From positions 62,001 through 126,000 of the forward strand of contig NZ_BALM01000009.1 of the NCBI RefSeq assembly GCF_000614975.1: a DNA stretch of 64,000 bases, given 5' to 3'. Below, one piece after another: positions 36,628 through 45,559 of this stretch. The first letter of the stretch is position 1; the number at the start of each line of letters is the position of its first letter. The stretch comes from Shewanella marina JCM 15074 (GTDB taxonomy: Bacteria; Pseudomonadota; Gammaproteobacteria; Enterobacterales; Shewanellaceae). The notes below the pieces were generated by a model. That model was not told where the DNA came from and searched no databases. It was given only the letters and a program-made list of their open reading frames with translations. Both the position numbers and the translations under genes were made by a program.

Positions 36628-38151
36628 ATGGTACAGGCACACATTATTGATGTTTATGATAAGCAGGCGATCTGCTCTAGTGATTGGGATGCAGTGATTG
36701 TTATTGGTGAGCACGTTGAACGACTCAATATTGCTGAAATCGATGATGTTAGCCAACAGGCAAGTCAATATGATCAACGTATAGGTCAACAAACCACCTT
36801 GTTAATTGCGCCTGCACTCGCAGGGGGCAAACTGATCTTAGCGCCAGTGGTTGGTGCTAATAATGAATATCAAGATGTGCGCTTATATGCCAAGGCGGCG
36901 CAGCAAGCTATTGCTACTGCATTGGCCGCTGGAGCCACAAAACCTTTAATTATTGTTGATGCTCAACCGACTTTCTCACAGGCGCAACTTGTTGCTTTAT
37001 TAGCTTGTGGTCAAGGTTTATGGCAACCATTAGAACGGCGTGAGGCAAAAGGCGAAGATTTACAAATTAGGCAAATTGGTCTCTTAACTGAGCAAGCCGC
37101 CGCAGTGAGCTTAAATGCGTTAGAAGCGGGGCGAATTTTGGCCAGAGATCTGTGTGGTACAGAACCTGAGCGTATGTCAGCAGCAGCGTTTGCAGATTAT
37201 TGTCAGGCCGCCTTGCAAGACAGTGAACTAACCGTTGAGGTTGTGAGTGATCGTGCTGAACTGGAACGAGACTATCCACTGCTTTGCGCCGTCGCGCGTA
37301 GTTCTTTTATGGTGCAGAGGCATCATCCTCGGGTAGTTCGGATCAGTTATCAAAGTAAAGGCCCTATTGAGCGTAGTTATTTCTTTGCGGGTAAAGGCGT
37401 AGTCTATGACACTGGCGGTGCTGATATTAAAGTGGCTGGTGGCATGGCGGGAATGAGCCGAGATAAAGGTGGCGCTGCTGCGGTTGCTGGGTTAATGAAA
37501 ACTTTATCAATCCTGAAACCCAAAGGTGTAAAAGTTGTGGCGGAATTAGGCCTAGTGCGTAATTCAGTGGGCAGCGATGCATTCGTGACTGATGAGATTA
37601 TAACAAGTCATGCTGGTGTGAGTGTACGCATTGGTAATACCGATGCAGAAGGGCGTTTAGTATTAGCCGATCTGTTATCACATCTACGTTTACAAGCTGA
37701 AAATGCACCACAAGCACAATTGTTCTCGGTAGCAACGTTAACCGGTCATGTCGTGCGCTGCTATGGTGGCTATACCGCATTAGTTGAAAATAGCGTGGCT
37801 TATCAACAAGGATTTTCAAGTAAATTAGCCAATATTGCCGAGCAAGTTGCTGAGCCAATGGAAGTGTCACGATTACGGTCTGAGGATTTTGCTAAAATAA
37901 TTGATCCATCGGGCGCGGCGGATGTGATCTCCTCAAATAATGCGCCATCATCTGTTACGGCTAGAGGTCATCAATATCCTGCTGCATTCTTATTAACGGC
38001 ATCTGGCTTAAATGTACATGGTGTTAATAGTGATAAGCCATTGCCTTATATTCATATTGATATTGCAGGTAGTGCTACGGTAGGTGATCCATTGTATGGC
38101 GTACCTACAGCAACACCATTAGTGAGTCTGTTTCAATTAATAAATAATTAA
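36628..38151 (+). CDS. Leucyl aminopeptidase family (M17) peptidase
   Basis: A 507-residue M17 aminopeptidase. The di-metal site is seen in FAGKGVVYDTGGADIKVAG (Lys and Asp ligands) and RIGNTDAEGRLVLADLL, the family signature, with SRDKGGAAAVAGLMKTL between them. It removes N-terminal residues from peptides in the cytosol. The N-terminal domain (1-~160) is divergent, so PepA versus PepB cannot be decided. AAGGA precedes the ATG. A second peptidase, pepD, is divergent from it. Confidence 0.92.
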   Translation: MVQAHIIDVYDKQAICSSDWDAVIVIGEHVERLNIAEIDDVSQQASQYDQRIGQQTTLLIAPALAGGKLILAPVVGANNEYQDVRLYAKAAQQAIATALAAGATKPLIIVDAQPTFSQAQLVALLACGQGLWQPLERREAKGEDLQIRQIGLLTEQAAAVSLNALEAGRILARDLCGTEPERMSAAAFADYCQAALQDSELTVEVVSDRAELERDYPLLCAVARSSFMVQRHHPRVVRISYQSKGPIERSYFFAGKGVVYDTGGADIKVAGGMAGMSRDKGGAAAVAGLMKTLSILKPKGVKVVAELGLVRNSVGSDAFVTDEIITSHAGVSVRIGNTDAEGRLVLADLLSHLRLQAENAPQAQLFSVATLTGHVVRCYGGYTALVENSVAYQQGFSSKLANIAEQVAEPMEVSRLRSEDFAKIIDPSGAADVISSNNAPSSVTARGHQYPAAFLLTASGLNVHGVNSDKPLPYIHIDIAGSATVGDPLYGVPTATPLVSLFQLINN

Positions 38152-38166
38152 TCGCTTAATGCCGTC

Positions 38167-38206
38167 ACCACTGCTGCTGGTTTTTTAGTCATCAGTAGTG
38201 GTTTTA
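38167..38206 (+). terminator. Terminator after M17 peptidase gene
   Basis: A 10-bp stem, ACCACTGCTG / CAGTAGTGGT (one G-T pair), starting 15 bases after the stop and followed by TTTTA. Confidence 0.7.
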
Positions 38207-38299
38207 CAACATAAAAAACTCACAAAACAGTCAAAAACATGAATTTATGTAATTTTATTACGTAAAATTAAGCTATTTTGATTATTTTACAAAAAATAC

Positions 38300-38327
38300 T
38301 TGTAAGTAAATTACCGTTATGTATAAT
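38300..38327 (+). promoter_or_regulatory. Sigma-70-type promoter of the 38.3-kb transcript
   Basis: TTGTAA (38300-38305), a 16-base spacer, and a perfect TATAAT (38322-38327). The predicted start is about 38334, exactly at the base of the first hairpin of the leader. Confidence 0.7.
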
Positions 38328-38333
38328 TAGTTC

Positions 38334-38497
38334 CTCAGTCGCGGACGCGGCTGTCTCTAGTCAATCCAGGATGGATATATTCTCCAAGGAACCGAGTGAC
38401 CAAGTTGTCTTCAAGGATTATGATCTGTTAGTTCCAGGGAACCGAGCCAAGCTTCACTAGAGTTTGCTTATTTACAACTTTGTTAGGAGTAGTGACC
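38334..38497 (+). ncRNA. Structured GGA-rich leader or small RNA
   Basis: About 160 nt between a strong promoter and a small ORF. The first element is a 7-bp hairpin, CAGTCGC-GGAC-GCGGCTG (38336-38353). Then come ATCC-AGGAT-GGAT (38364-38376) and GTTC-CAGG-GAAC (38431-38442). The trinucleotide GGA occurs seven times, three of them inside hairpin loops or next to stems, the style of CsrA/RsmA-binding RNAs. The last GGA is the SD (TTAGGAGT) of the ORF. It may be a CsrA-controlled 5' UTR or a CsrA-titrating sRNA. No Rfam match could be tested. Confidence 0.5.
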
Positions 38498-38599
38498 ATG
38501 TCTTTTTTCAGTGGCCCAAACACAATTTATTGGCAGAATACTTGGTTTAACGCAAGTGTTATGCACTCTGGCATTTATGCAATGTCAATCAAAGGCTAA
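38498..38599 (+). CDS. 33-residue small ORF after the structured leader
   Basis: ATG to TAA, 33 codons, with AGGAG eight bases before the ATG. The peptide begins MSFFSGPNTIYWQNTW and ends with GIYAMSIKG; it is rich in Trp, Tyr, Asn and Ser and has no signal or clear membrane helix. It is preceded by a dedicated promoter and leader. A hairpin AAAGGCT-AACTG-AGCCTTT spans its stop codon. No family is recognised. Coding is supported only by SD, promoter and size of the open frame. Confidence 0.45.
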   Translation: MSFFSGPNTIYWQNTWFNASVMHSGIYAMSIKG

Positions 38600-38743
38600 C
38601 TGAGCCTTTAATCAGTTACTTTTTCCATCAACCTTTGTATCGCCTTTTAGGTGATTTTGGACACAAGTGCATGTTGTTAATGCATAGTTGATTTCTGCTG
38701 TACGCGTAATCTATTTCTCGTTTGAGACGCTTGAATTGTCTTT
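38600..38743 (+). other. Non-coding tail before the terminator at 38744
   Basis: No ORF with a ribosome binding site was found. The region probably forms the 3' part of the transcript that starts at ~38334, since a strong terminator follows and none precedes it except the weak hairpin at the small ORF's stop. Confidence 0.4.
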
Positions 38744-38775
38744 GCCTGCTTATTTATTTAAGCAGGCTTTTTTTT
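38744..38775 (+). terminator. Strong intrinsic terminator
   Basis: An 8-bp perfect stem, GCCTGCTT / AAGCAGGC, with an 8-nt AT loop and eight T residues. It would end the transcript that begins near 38334. Confidence 0.88.
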
Positions 38776-38930
38776 GCGTAAAATTTAGCGTATTTATGAA
38801 CTGCTGATTAAATATTATCAATATTCATCAATTAGTTAGTGTGAAATGATGTATATCAAAAGTATCTCATTTCACTATCCTATAGTGAATAACCATATCG
38901 TTTTACTCTCATCAATAGGAGTTATTAGTT

Positions 38931-39317
38931 ATGGGCGTTTCATTAATTACGCAAGAATATAGATTACAAACTAGCGAGCAACTATTACCCGAGTTAATTG
39001 CCAGTCGCGTCGAGTTCATTCGAGTTGGAGCCTTTCAGCGCAGTTGGGATATTACCAATATTCCGCACCGCTTATTAAGCTCACAAGCAATGCTTGATCA
39101 TATTCGTGATATGGCTTTAGTTTCATCAAAAATATGTATCGGTAAGTTTGAACAGAGAGAAAACCCTAATCGTCAACAAATACCGCAACGCCAAGGCGTT
39201 TATTGCGCTGAGATATTTGATACGTTTACCGATAGCCCTATAGGTGAAATCTATGTGGTTTATGATAATCAGTCAGTAGCCGCTATAGAAACCATGTCGA
39301 AAGCATTTTCTATTTAA
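38931..39317 (+). CDS. Hypothetical 128-residue protein
   Basis: A soluble protein with no signal, membrane helix or recognised motif. It begins MGVSLITQEYRLQTSEQLLP and contains QRSWDITNIPHRLLSSQAML and a C-terminal SPIGEIYVVYDNQSVAAIE. AGGAG 9 bases before the ATG is a good SD. It is isolated: a terminator lies 155 bp upstream and a long hairpin just downstream. Function unknown. Confidence 0.7.
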   Translation: MGVSLITQEYRLQTSEQLLPELIASRVEFIRVGAFQRSWDITNIPHRLLSSQAMLDHIRDMALVSSKICIGKFEQRENPNRQQIPQRQGVYCAEIFDTFTDSPIGEIYVVYDNQSVAAIETMSKAFSI

Positions 39318-39345
39318 TATTCTCAGTAAGATTGCCTATTAAAGA

Positions 39346-39386
39346 GATGTAATTAAGCACTTTTAGAGTAAGTGTTTAATTACATC
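39346..39386. repeat. 17-bp inverted repeat with 7-nt loop
   Basis: Arms 39346-39362 and 39370-39386 pair along 17 positions with a single G-T pair (GATGTAATTAAGCACTT against AAGTGTTTAATTACATC). No T-run follows, so it is not a classical terminator. Confidence 0.65.
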
Positions 39387-39650
39387 GTAAACATAAAATG
39401 AATACTCATTATTAGAAGAAGTAAAACAATAGTTCTGTTTTGGAAACAGTGTTTCCCTAATATCTACTAGTTTGCTAGCTAGCCCGAATACCCCATTTTC
39501 CCTATAATCCACGCCTTAATGAGACCTATATTAGCGTTTCATACCATTCAATTTCAGTATCTTAAATATTTAGCATTAATATTTGAAATAACAGAAATGA
39601 TTGGCCACTCCTACCCTTATTAAAAATTATAATCCAAGGCATCTTGTTCA
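39387..39650 (+). other. Non-coding region upstream of the purine permease gene
   Basis: Together with the hairpin, 333 bp without a gene. The sequence is AT-rich with possible promoters. A TATAATCC near 39502 recalls the start of purine riboswitches, but the conserved loop sequences are missing, so no riboswitch is called. Confidence 0.4.
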
Positions 39651-40940
39651 ATGTTAGAAAAACTGTTTCAACTTAAGAAAAATCAGACTTCGTTAAAACA
39701 AGAAGTGATTGCAGGGTGTACTACCTTTTTAACCATGGCATATATCATCTTTGTTAACCCAATGATGTTAGCCGATGCGGGGATGGATCACGGTGCGGTA
39801 TTTGTGGCAACTTGTGTCGCTGCGGCGATTGGTTGTTTTGTGATGGGGTTACTCGCAAATTATCCGATAGCACTTGCACCTGGAATGGGACTCAACGCCT
39901 TCTTTACTTACACTGTTGTGGGTGAGATGGGCTATACATGGGAAACGGCATTAGGTGCGGTATTCTTATCGGGTATCTGTTTCTTACTGCTGTCGATGCT
40001 TAAAATTCGTGAGTGGATTGTCAATAGCATTCCGATGTCACTGCGTATTGGTATTGCTGCTGGTATTGGTCTGTTCTTGGCATTACTTGGCTTACAAAGT
40101 GCTGGTATCGTGGTTGCTAACCCTGCGACATTAGTCGCGATGGGAGATATTACATCTTTCCCTGCGGTAATGGCTTCACTCGGTTTCTTTATTATCATTG
40201 CGTTAGTGCAGCGTGGTGTTAAATCTGCAGTGATTATCAGTATCTTATCCATTACGCTACTCGGTTTACTGTTTGGTGACTTACAGTACAACGGTATTAT
40301 GTCAACGCCGCCATCGGTTGCGCCTACCTTTATGCAAATGGATCTTGCCAGCGTGCTTGAAGTGAGCATGATTTCGGTCGTGTTTGCATTCTTATTTGTC
40401 GATTTGTTTGATACCTCCGGTACGCTAGTGGCAGTTGCGCAGCGTGGTGGTTTCTTAGATGATAAAGGTCGTTTACCTCGGATTAATCGCGCCCTTACCG
40501 CTGACAGTGTGGCAACGATTGCGGGTGCAACTTTGGGTACCTCGACGACTACCAGTTATGTTGAAAGTACTTCAGGTGTCAGTGCCGGTGGCCGTACTGG
40601 ATTAACAGCTTGTGTGGTTGGATTATTATTCTTAGCAGCATTATTCTTCTCACCACTTGCCGGAATGGTACCTGCTTACGCAACCGCTGGCACTTTGTTC
40701 TACGTTGCTATCTTAATGATGTCTGGCCTTGTAAATGTTGAGTGGGAAGATTTAACCGAAGCGGCTCCTGTCGTTGTTGTGTGTATTTTAATGCCATTAA
40801 CTTTCTCAATTGCCACGGGTATTGCATTAGGTTTTATCTCATATGCAGCGATTAAGTTATTAACAGGGCGCTACAAAGATCTGTCTGTAGGTGTGGTTGT
40901 ATTAGCGGCTATGTTCGTTTTGAAGTTTATTTTTGAATAA
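39651..40940 (+). CDS. NCS2/AzgA-type purine (hypoxanthine/guanine) permease
   Basis: A 429-residue membrane transporter with about 12-14 helices. AzgA-group signatures: QEVIAGCTTFLTMAYIIFVN, GMGLNAFFTYTVV, FVDLFDTSGTLVAVAQRGGF and GTSTTTSYVESTSGVSAGGR. Members import adenine, hypoxanthine, guanine or xanthine with protons. Exact substrate is not resolved. Single gene, terminator downstream. Confidence 0.92.
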   Translation: MLEKLFQLKKNQTSLKQEVIAGCTTFLTMAYIIFVNPMMLADAGMDHGAVFVATCVAAAIGCFVMGLLANYPIALAPGMGLNAFFTYTVVGEMGYTWETALGAVFLSGICFLLLSMLKIREWIVNSIPMSLRIGIAAGIGLFLALLGLQSAGIVVANPATLVAMGDITSFPAVMASLGFFIIIALVQRGVKSAVIISILSITLLGLLFGDLQYNGIMSTPPSVAPTFMQMDLASVLEVSMISVVFAFLFVDLFDTSGTLVAVAQRGGFLDDKGRLPRINRALTADSVATIAGATLGTSTTTSYVESTSGVSAGGRTGLTACVVGLLFLAALFFSPLAGMVPAYATAGTLFYVAILMMSGLVNVEWEDLTEAAPVVVVCILMPLTFSIATGIALGFISYAAIKLLTGRYKDLSVGVVVLAAMFVLKFIFE

Positions 40941-40972
40941 ACTTATTTGCATCAATAACGTTATTTTTTAAC

Positions 40973-41002
40973 AAAAAGCCATACATTTGTATGGCTTTTT
41001 TA
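40973..41002 (+). terminator. Terminator after purine permease
   Basis: AAAAAGCCATACA / TGTATGGCTTTTT, perfect 13-bp stem with T tail. Confidence 0.9.
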
Positions 41003-41114
41003 TTGTAGCCAGTACAAATATCATTTTTTTTTAAACAACAGCGCATTCGCGGCTATCAATTGGCGACAGGATTGGGTATAAGGTGATTTCGGTTTAATTC
41101 TTTATCAGTAAATA

Positions 41115-42233
41115 ATGAACTTAAGTGAAATTGCTTATCGCCGCGTAGTGGTGAAATTGGGTACAAGTGTGCTTACATCGGGTAGTAAACACCTAGATAA
41201 AGCACATATGGTTGAGTTAGCACGCCAAATGGCATTGTTAATGAAAGCAGGTGTAGAGGTCGTATTATGTACTTCAGGCGCAATTGCGGCTGGACGTGAA
41301 CACCTTCAGTACCCCACACTCCCCGACACCATTGCTAATAAGCAATTACTTGCAGCTGTTGGCCAAAGTCAGCTTATTTTGGCATGGGCGCAGTTATTCA
41401 GTATTTATGGACTACATGTAGGCCAGCTATTATTGACGCGTGCGGATCTGCAAGATAGATATCGCTACCTGAATGCGCGTGATACCTTAAATGCACTGTT
41501 GGCTCAAAACATCATTCCAATTATTAATGAAAATGATGCGGTAGCGACCAATGAAATTAAAGTGGGCGATAATGACAATTTATCGGCTCGTGCAGCCTTA
41601 CTTTGTGATGCTGATTTATTAATTTTGTTGACTGACCAAAAAGGGTTATTTGATTGCGATCCACGCTCGAATCCAGACGCTAAACTTATCTCTGAAGTGG
41701 TCAATATTGATGATAGCTTACGCAAACTAGCAGGCGGCTCTGTTTCTGGTTTAGGAACAGGCGGCATGGCCACTAAACTTGAAGCGGCTGATATTGCTCG
41801 CCGTGCAGGGATTGAGGTGGTGATTGCTTCTGGACAAGCTCCAGATGTCATTGGCCGAGTGGTTTGTAAGGAATCTGTGGGCACGCATTTCTGTGCAACG
41901 GATCATCCATTAGAGAATCGTAAGCAGTGGATCTTAGCCGGTCCAGCGCCTGAAGGTAAATTAGTGCTAGATGATGGCGCGGTACGTGCGGTATCAGAAA
42001 AAGGTCGCAGCTTACTTTCTAAAGGTATCTTAAAAGTGAAAGGCGAGTTTGATCGCGGCGCAACCGTTAAAGTGGTTGATACTAAAGGGCATGAAATTGC
42101 GCGTGGTATGGCGCGTTATAGCTCAGTTGCATTATTGCAAATCGCTGGCCATCACTCAGATGATATAGAATCTATTTTAGGTTATGACTACGGTGACGCA
42201 GTAGTGCATCGTAATGATATGGTGGTGTTATGA
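41115..42233 (+). CDS. proB: Glutamate 5-kinase
   Basis: A 372-residue first enzyme of proline synthesis, phosphorylating glutamate. The kinase domain begins [15 protein letters not shown], with [34 protein letters not shown] and [20 protein letters not shown]-terminal PUA domain (residues ~280-372) is present as in E. coli. Its stop overlaps the proA start (ATGA). No clear SD precedes the ATG. Confidence 0.96.
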   Translation: MNLSEIAYRRVVVKLGTSVLTSGSKHLDKAHMVELARQMALLMKAGVEVVLCTSGAIAAGREHLQYPTLPDTIANKQLLAAVGQSQLILAWAQLFSIYGLHVGQLLLTRADLQDRYRYLNARDTLNALLAQNIIPIINENDAVATNEIKVGDNDNLSARAALLCDADLLILLTDQKGLFDCDPRSNPDAKLISEVVNIDDSLRKLAGGSVSGLGTGGMATKLEAADIARRAGIEVVIASGQAPDVIGRVVCKESVGTHFCATDHPLENRKQWILAGPAPEGKLVLDDGAVRAVSEKGRSLLSKGILKVKGEFDRGATVKVVDTKGHEIARGMARYSSVALLQIAGHHSDDIESILGYDYGDAVVHRNDMVVL

Positions 42234-43504
42234 CAGTCGACAATCAAGCTTATTTAACTCAATTAGGCCAACAGGCTAAACAAGCCAGTTACGTCCTAGC
42301 TAATTTATCAGCTACTGCAAAATCAGCACTGTTGACTGCAATTGCACAAGCATTAGCGGCACATAGCGCACAGATTTTAGCGGCTAATGGTGAAGATATT
42401 GCTGCGGCTAAAGCGAATGGCTTGACCGAGGCGATGATTGATCGCTTACTGCTGAATCAAGATCGTTTAGATGGCATTATTGCTGATATCGATAATGTAA
42501 TCGCACTGGCAGATCCTGTCGGTGAAGAGTTCGGTTCACGTTTACTTGAAAATGGTTTGCGCCTGACTCGCCGCCGTGTACCGCTAGGGGTCATCGGTGT
42601 TATTTATGAAGCGCGTCCAAATGTAACCGTTGATATTGCGGTATTAGCATTAAAAACCGGTAACGCGGTTATCCTACGTGGTGGTAAAGAGACATTGCAA
42701 TCTAACTTGGTGATAAGCCAAGTGATCCGTGATGCGATTAGCGCCCAAGGTTTGCCAGCTGACGCAGTGCAATTGATTAGCTCTGCAGATCGCAGTTTGG
42801 TGACAGGTTTACTTAAGCTTGATCAATATGTGGATATGATTGTACCTCGTGGTGGTCAACATCTACAGCGCCTATGTGCTGAACAGGCAACCATTCCTGT
42901 TATTTTAGGTGGTATTGGTATTTGCCATATGTATGTTGATGAGCAAGCCGATCTTACCAAAGCACTTGCGGTTATTGCTAATGCTAAAGTACAGCGTCCA
43001 ACAGTGTGTAATGCATTAGATACATTATTGGTGCACGAATCTGTAGCGGTTTCAGCATTACCTGCTATTTGTCAGCATCTGTCTAATCTTGGGGTACGTT
43101 TTTATGCTTGCCCACAAACCATGCAAATTTGTCAGCAACTTGATATTGATATGCAAGCCGCTGAAGCTGATTCATTTTCAACTGAATGGCTATCTTTAAC
43201 CTTAGGGATTAAAGTTGTCGCCAATTTAGATGAAGCCGTACAGCATATTCGCCAGCATTCAAGTGGTCACTCAGAAGCGATTTTGACCGACAATATTCAT
43301 ACCGCAGCAGCGTTTATGAATGAAGTTAATTCTGCGGCAGTTTATGTTAATGCGAGTACTCGTTTTACCGATGGTGCCCAGTTTGGTTTAGGGGCTGAAG
43401 TTGCAGTAAGTACCCAAAAGCTACATGCTCGTGGTCCAATGGGACTTGAAGCCTTAACGACCTATAAGTGGTTAGGTTGGGGCGATTATACTGCGCGTAA
43501 ATAA
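42230..43504 (+). CDS. proA: Gamma-glutamyl phosphate reductase
   Basis: A 424-residue second enzyme of proline synthesis, reducing glutamyl phosphate with NADPH. Family motifs: [36 protein letters not shown] and [17 protein letters not shown], which holds the catalytic Cys. [20 protein letters not shown] and the C-terminus [10 protein letters not shown] follow. Translationally coupled to proB by a 4-base overlap. Confidence 0.97.
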   Translation: MTVDNQAYLTQLGQQAKQASYVLANLSATAKSALLTAIAQALAAHSAQILAANGEDIAAAKANGLTEAMIDRLLLNQDRLDGIIADIDNVIALADPVGEEFGSRLLENGLRLTRRRVPLGVIGVIYEARPNVTVDIAVLALKTGNAVILRGGKETLQSNLVISQVIRDAISAQGLPADAVQLISSADRSLVTGLLKLDQYVDMIVPRGGQHLQRLCAEQATIPVILGGIGICHMYVDEQADLTKALAVIANAKVQRPTVCNALDTLLVHESVAVSALPAICQHLSNLGVRFYACPQTMQICQQLDIDMQAAEADSFSTEWLSLTLGIKVVANLDEAVQHIRQHSSGHSEAILTDNIHTAAAFMNEVNSAAVYVNASTRFTDGAQFGLGAEVAVSTQKLHARGPMGLEALTTYKWLGWGDYTARK

Positions 43505-43523
43505 ACGCGAGTATTATCCAATA

Positions 43524-43549
43524 AAAAACAGAGCTTCGGCTCTGTTTTT
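43524..43549. terminator. Bidirectional terminator after proBA
   Basis: AAAAACAGAGC / GCTCTGTTTTT with a UUCG-type loop (TTCG), serving convergent proA and the DUF417 gene. Confidence 0.92.
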
Positions 43550-43565
43550 GTTTATGGGTAGAGTC

Positions 43566-44054
43566 TTAATGTGTGCTAGCGCTTAATAAGATTTTATTAT
43601 GTTCAACTGTCATTATGGCAATGGCGAGAAAGACAATATCTTTAACTAAAAAGAAGCTCGTTGTGGGTACACCATCAACTATTTTCCACGTATCAGGTGT
43701 TGTGGCTAAAAAGCTTAGTGTTGTGATAAAGATGACACTGGCGACAATGCCTGCGTAATAACCAACCTTGGCATTAAATAAGCCATATACAAGTGCCGCT
43801 GCGACGACTAACTCCGCTATACCAATCAGGTTTGATACTGCTTGTACTGATAAGATTTGATATAACCATGCCATCAATGGATGATTCGCCACTAAAGGCT
43901 CAATTGCGGCCGCTTCTGTCGGGGTAAATTTAAATACTCCAATCCATACTAGTGTTAACACCACCCCAAATACACCTAGCTTATAGCCAAGTTGATTATT
44001 GGAATGTAGGGGGGCATTGGAACTTACATCATGTAAAGGCTGGCTTGTATTCAT
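43566..44054 (-). CDS. DUF417 (RclC/YkgB-like) inner membrane protein
   Basis: A 162-residue protein with four predicted helices and the DUF417 pattern LVWIGVFKFTPTEAAAIEPL, LMAWLYQIL and FLVKDIVFLAIA. In E. coli RclC belongs to the reactive-chlorine regulon, but this gene's role is not established. It is divergent from a TetR regulator, and two related palindromes lie between them, one only 18 bp before this start. GAGGA precedes the ATG. Probably repressed by that TetR. Confidence 0.88.
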   Translation of the reverse strand: MNTSQPLHDVSSNAPLHSNNQLGYKLGVFGVVLTLVWIGVFKFTPTEAAAIEPLVANHPLMAWLYQILSVQAVSNLIGIAELVVAAALVYGLFNAKVGYYAGIVASVIFITTLSFLATTPDTWKIVDGVPTTSFFLVKDIVFLAIAIMTVEHNKILLSASTH

Positions 44055-44072
44055 TATAGTTATCCTCTAAAG

Positions 44073-44093
44073 TGAACTAAACGATTTAGTTCA
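44073..44093. promoter_or_regulatory. Operator 1, palindrome for the TetR regulator
   Basis: TGAACTAAA-CGA-TTTAGTTCA, a perfect 9-bp dyad with core ACTAAA/TTTAGT, between the divergent DUF417 and TetR genes. It shares its core with operator 2. Confidence 0.75.
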
Positions 44094-44123
44094 TTTTTGC
44101 AGTATCGGTGAATAACTGTCAAA

Positions 44124-44154
44124 CAAAATAAACTAAACTGTTTAGTTTATTTTG
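44124..44154. promoter_or_regulatory. Operator 2, 31-bp perfect palindrome
   Basis: A 14-bp perfect dyad around CTG, inner part AACTAAA-CTG-TTTAGTT, 38 bp before the TetR start. The core is the same as operator 1, spaced ~49 bp centre to centre. Confidence 0.8.
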
Positions 44155-44192
44155 TATAAATAGATTTAATTTAGTTATATAGGGAGTTTAGG

Positions 44193-44756
44193 GTGAGTAG
44201 TCGGCGTGAGCAAAAGCAGCGTGAAGCAATAGATAAGACCATTGAACTGTGTTCATTATATGGTTTTCACGGGACCAGTATTGACCGTATTACGCTAGCT
44301 ACAGGTCTATCTAAAGCAACAATATATAAATATTTTTCATCAAAAGAGCAGCTCATTGCCCTCGCGTTGACTCAATATAGTCAGCAAGCGATTATGCAGT
44401 TTAATTTGCTGATGGATAATCAAGAGATGAGTTTTGAGCAACGCTTAGATGGACGTTTTGATAGTTTAATGAGTTTGCTTGAAAATGATTGTTTTCAAGG
44501 CTGTTTCTTCCAATTAGCTTACAGTGAATATTGTCATACTGAACCTAACATTGCCAATATCTGTGTTGACTATAAACAACAGCGAGTACAACGTCTTTGT
44601 TATTATTTAAATCAGCAAGGTATCGATGATGCGCAGCATAAAGCTGAATTAGCCGAGTTAATTATTAATGGGCTACTGTCATCATTACACCTTACTGGTG
44701 ATCCTCGCTTAATTGAGTCGGCGAAAGCGTTATATAAACAAGTGATATTAAATTAA
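44193..44756 (+). CDS. TetR-family transcriptional regulator
   Basis: A 187-residue regulator with an N-terminal helix-turn-helix (FHGTSIDRITLATGLSKATI) and YKYFSSKEQLIALAL after it. The C-terminal ligand domain (TetR_C type) has ENDCFQGCFFQLAYSEY. The start is GTG at 44193. It probably binds the two palindromes upstream and controls itself and the DUF417 gene. Its 3' end overlaps the convergent araC gene by four bases. Confidence 0.9.
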   Translation: MSSRREQKQREAIDKTIELCSLYGFHGTSIDRITLATGLSKATIYKYFSSKEQLIALALTQYSQQAIMQFNLLMDNQEMSFEQRLDGRFDSLMSLLENDCFQGCFFQLAYSEYCHTEPNIANICVDYKQQRVQRLCYYLNQQGIDDAQHKAELAELIINGLLSSLHLTGDPRLIESAKALYKQVILN

Positions 44757-45541
44757 AGCGTATGTTGGTATTGCTTGGGTGTCAGTCCAAATTGTTGCTT
44801 AAAGCGGGCGCTAAAACGGCTTTCAGATTGATAACCACAAGCAAGTGCCAAACTTAATTGTGAGTGATCGTGGGGATTGGCCTGTGATTGTTGCATGAGT
44901 CCTAATGCATAACTCATGCGAATTTCAGCCAATATATCTCTAAAGCTGCAATTTTCAGCGGCGAGTTTCCGAATTAAAGTGGCGCGGCTCATATTAAAAT
45001 GTGCGGCGACAATATCTAATTTATGATCGGCACCAGGATTCATCGCCAAATAACGACTCATTTTGTCACGTAAGCTATCAATCGCCGATGGAAATAATAG
45101 TCTTAATGCATCTTGCTGTTTTAACTCACTATAAAAAGCCATTAATAATTGCTTTTGAGTGTTATAGCCCAGTGATTGTTGACGCATCTCATCGAGCATA
45201 TTAAAACACCAGCGCAGTTTGTCTGTGGTATTTATTTGTGGCGAGCTATGTAGTTTGTCATGTTCACTTTCTGCGAGCCATTCCATCGGTGGCGGCACTA
45301 ATAAACTCATCGCTCTTGAGTGAAAACTCTGTTGCAGAGGTTGATTGATAAAGGTTAAGTATTGATTGGCTGGCGCAATTAACCAATGCTGAGCATCAAT
45401 TTTAAGTTGCTGTTCATGCCACCATAACTGTTTATAACCTTTATCAACCCAGATAATAGTGGGAGCGTGCAGCAGTACGTTGCGCATAGTTTGTGGCTTA
45501 GCCGCATTAAAATGCCCAATTTGGATAACTGACTGACTCAT
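44753..45541 (-). CDS. AraC-family transcriptional regulator
   Basis: A 262-residue regulator. The N-terminal part (1-~150) resembles a cupin-like sensing domain with WHEQQLKIDAQHWLIAPANQ. The C-terminal AraC domain holds LDIVAAHFNMSRATLIRKLA and LALACGYQSESRFSARFKQQ followed by FGLTPKQYQ. Target unknown. GGGAG precedes the ATG. The adjacent ybhB-like gene lies just upstream and divergent control is not evident. Confidence 0.92.
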   Translation of the reverse strand: MSQSVIQIGHFNAAKPQTMRNVLLHAPTIIWVDKGYKQLWWHEQQLKIDAQHWLIAPANQYLTFINQPLQQSFHSRAMSLLVPPPMEWLAESEHDKLHSSPQINTTDKLRWCFNMLDEMRQQSLGYNTQKQLLMAFYSELKQQDALRLLFPSAIDSLRDKMSRYLAMNPGADHKLDIVAAHFNMSRATLIRKLAAENCSFRDILAEIRMSYALGLMQQSQANPHDHSQLSLALACGYQSESRFSARFKQQFGLTPKQYQHTL

Positions 45542-45559
45542 ATTGCTCCCTTAAAAATA

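Noticed and set aside
38278-38460. 60-codon TTG-start frame in the 38.3-kb non-coding locus
   Set aside because: It begins upstream of the predicted transcript start and runs through the RNA hairpins, with no SD.
39490-39560. Possible purine riboswitch before the permease gene (TATAATCC seen)
   Set aside because: The conserved loop sequences and P1-P3 stems of the purine riboswitch could not be formed.
39932-40369. 145-codon antisense frame in the purine permease
   Set aside because: A by-product of the codon usage of a long hydrophobic gene; no ribosome binding site and no domain.
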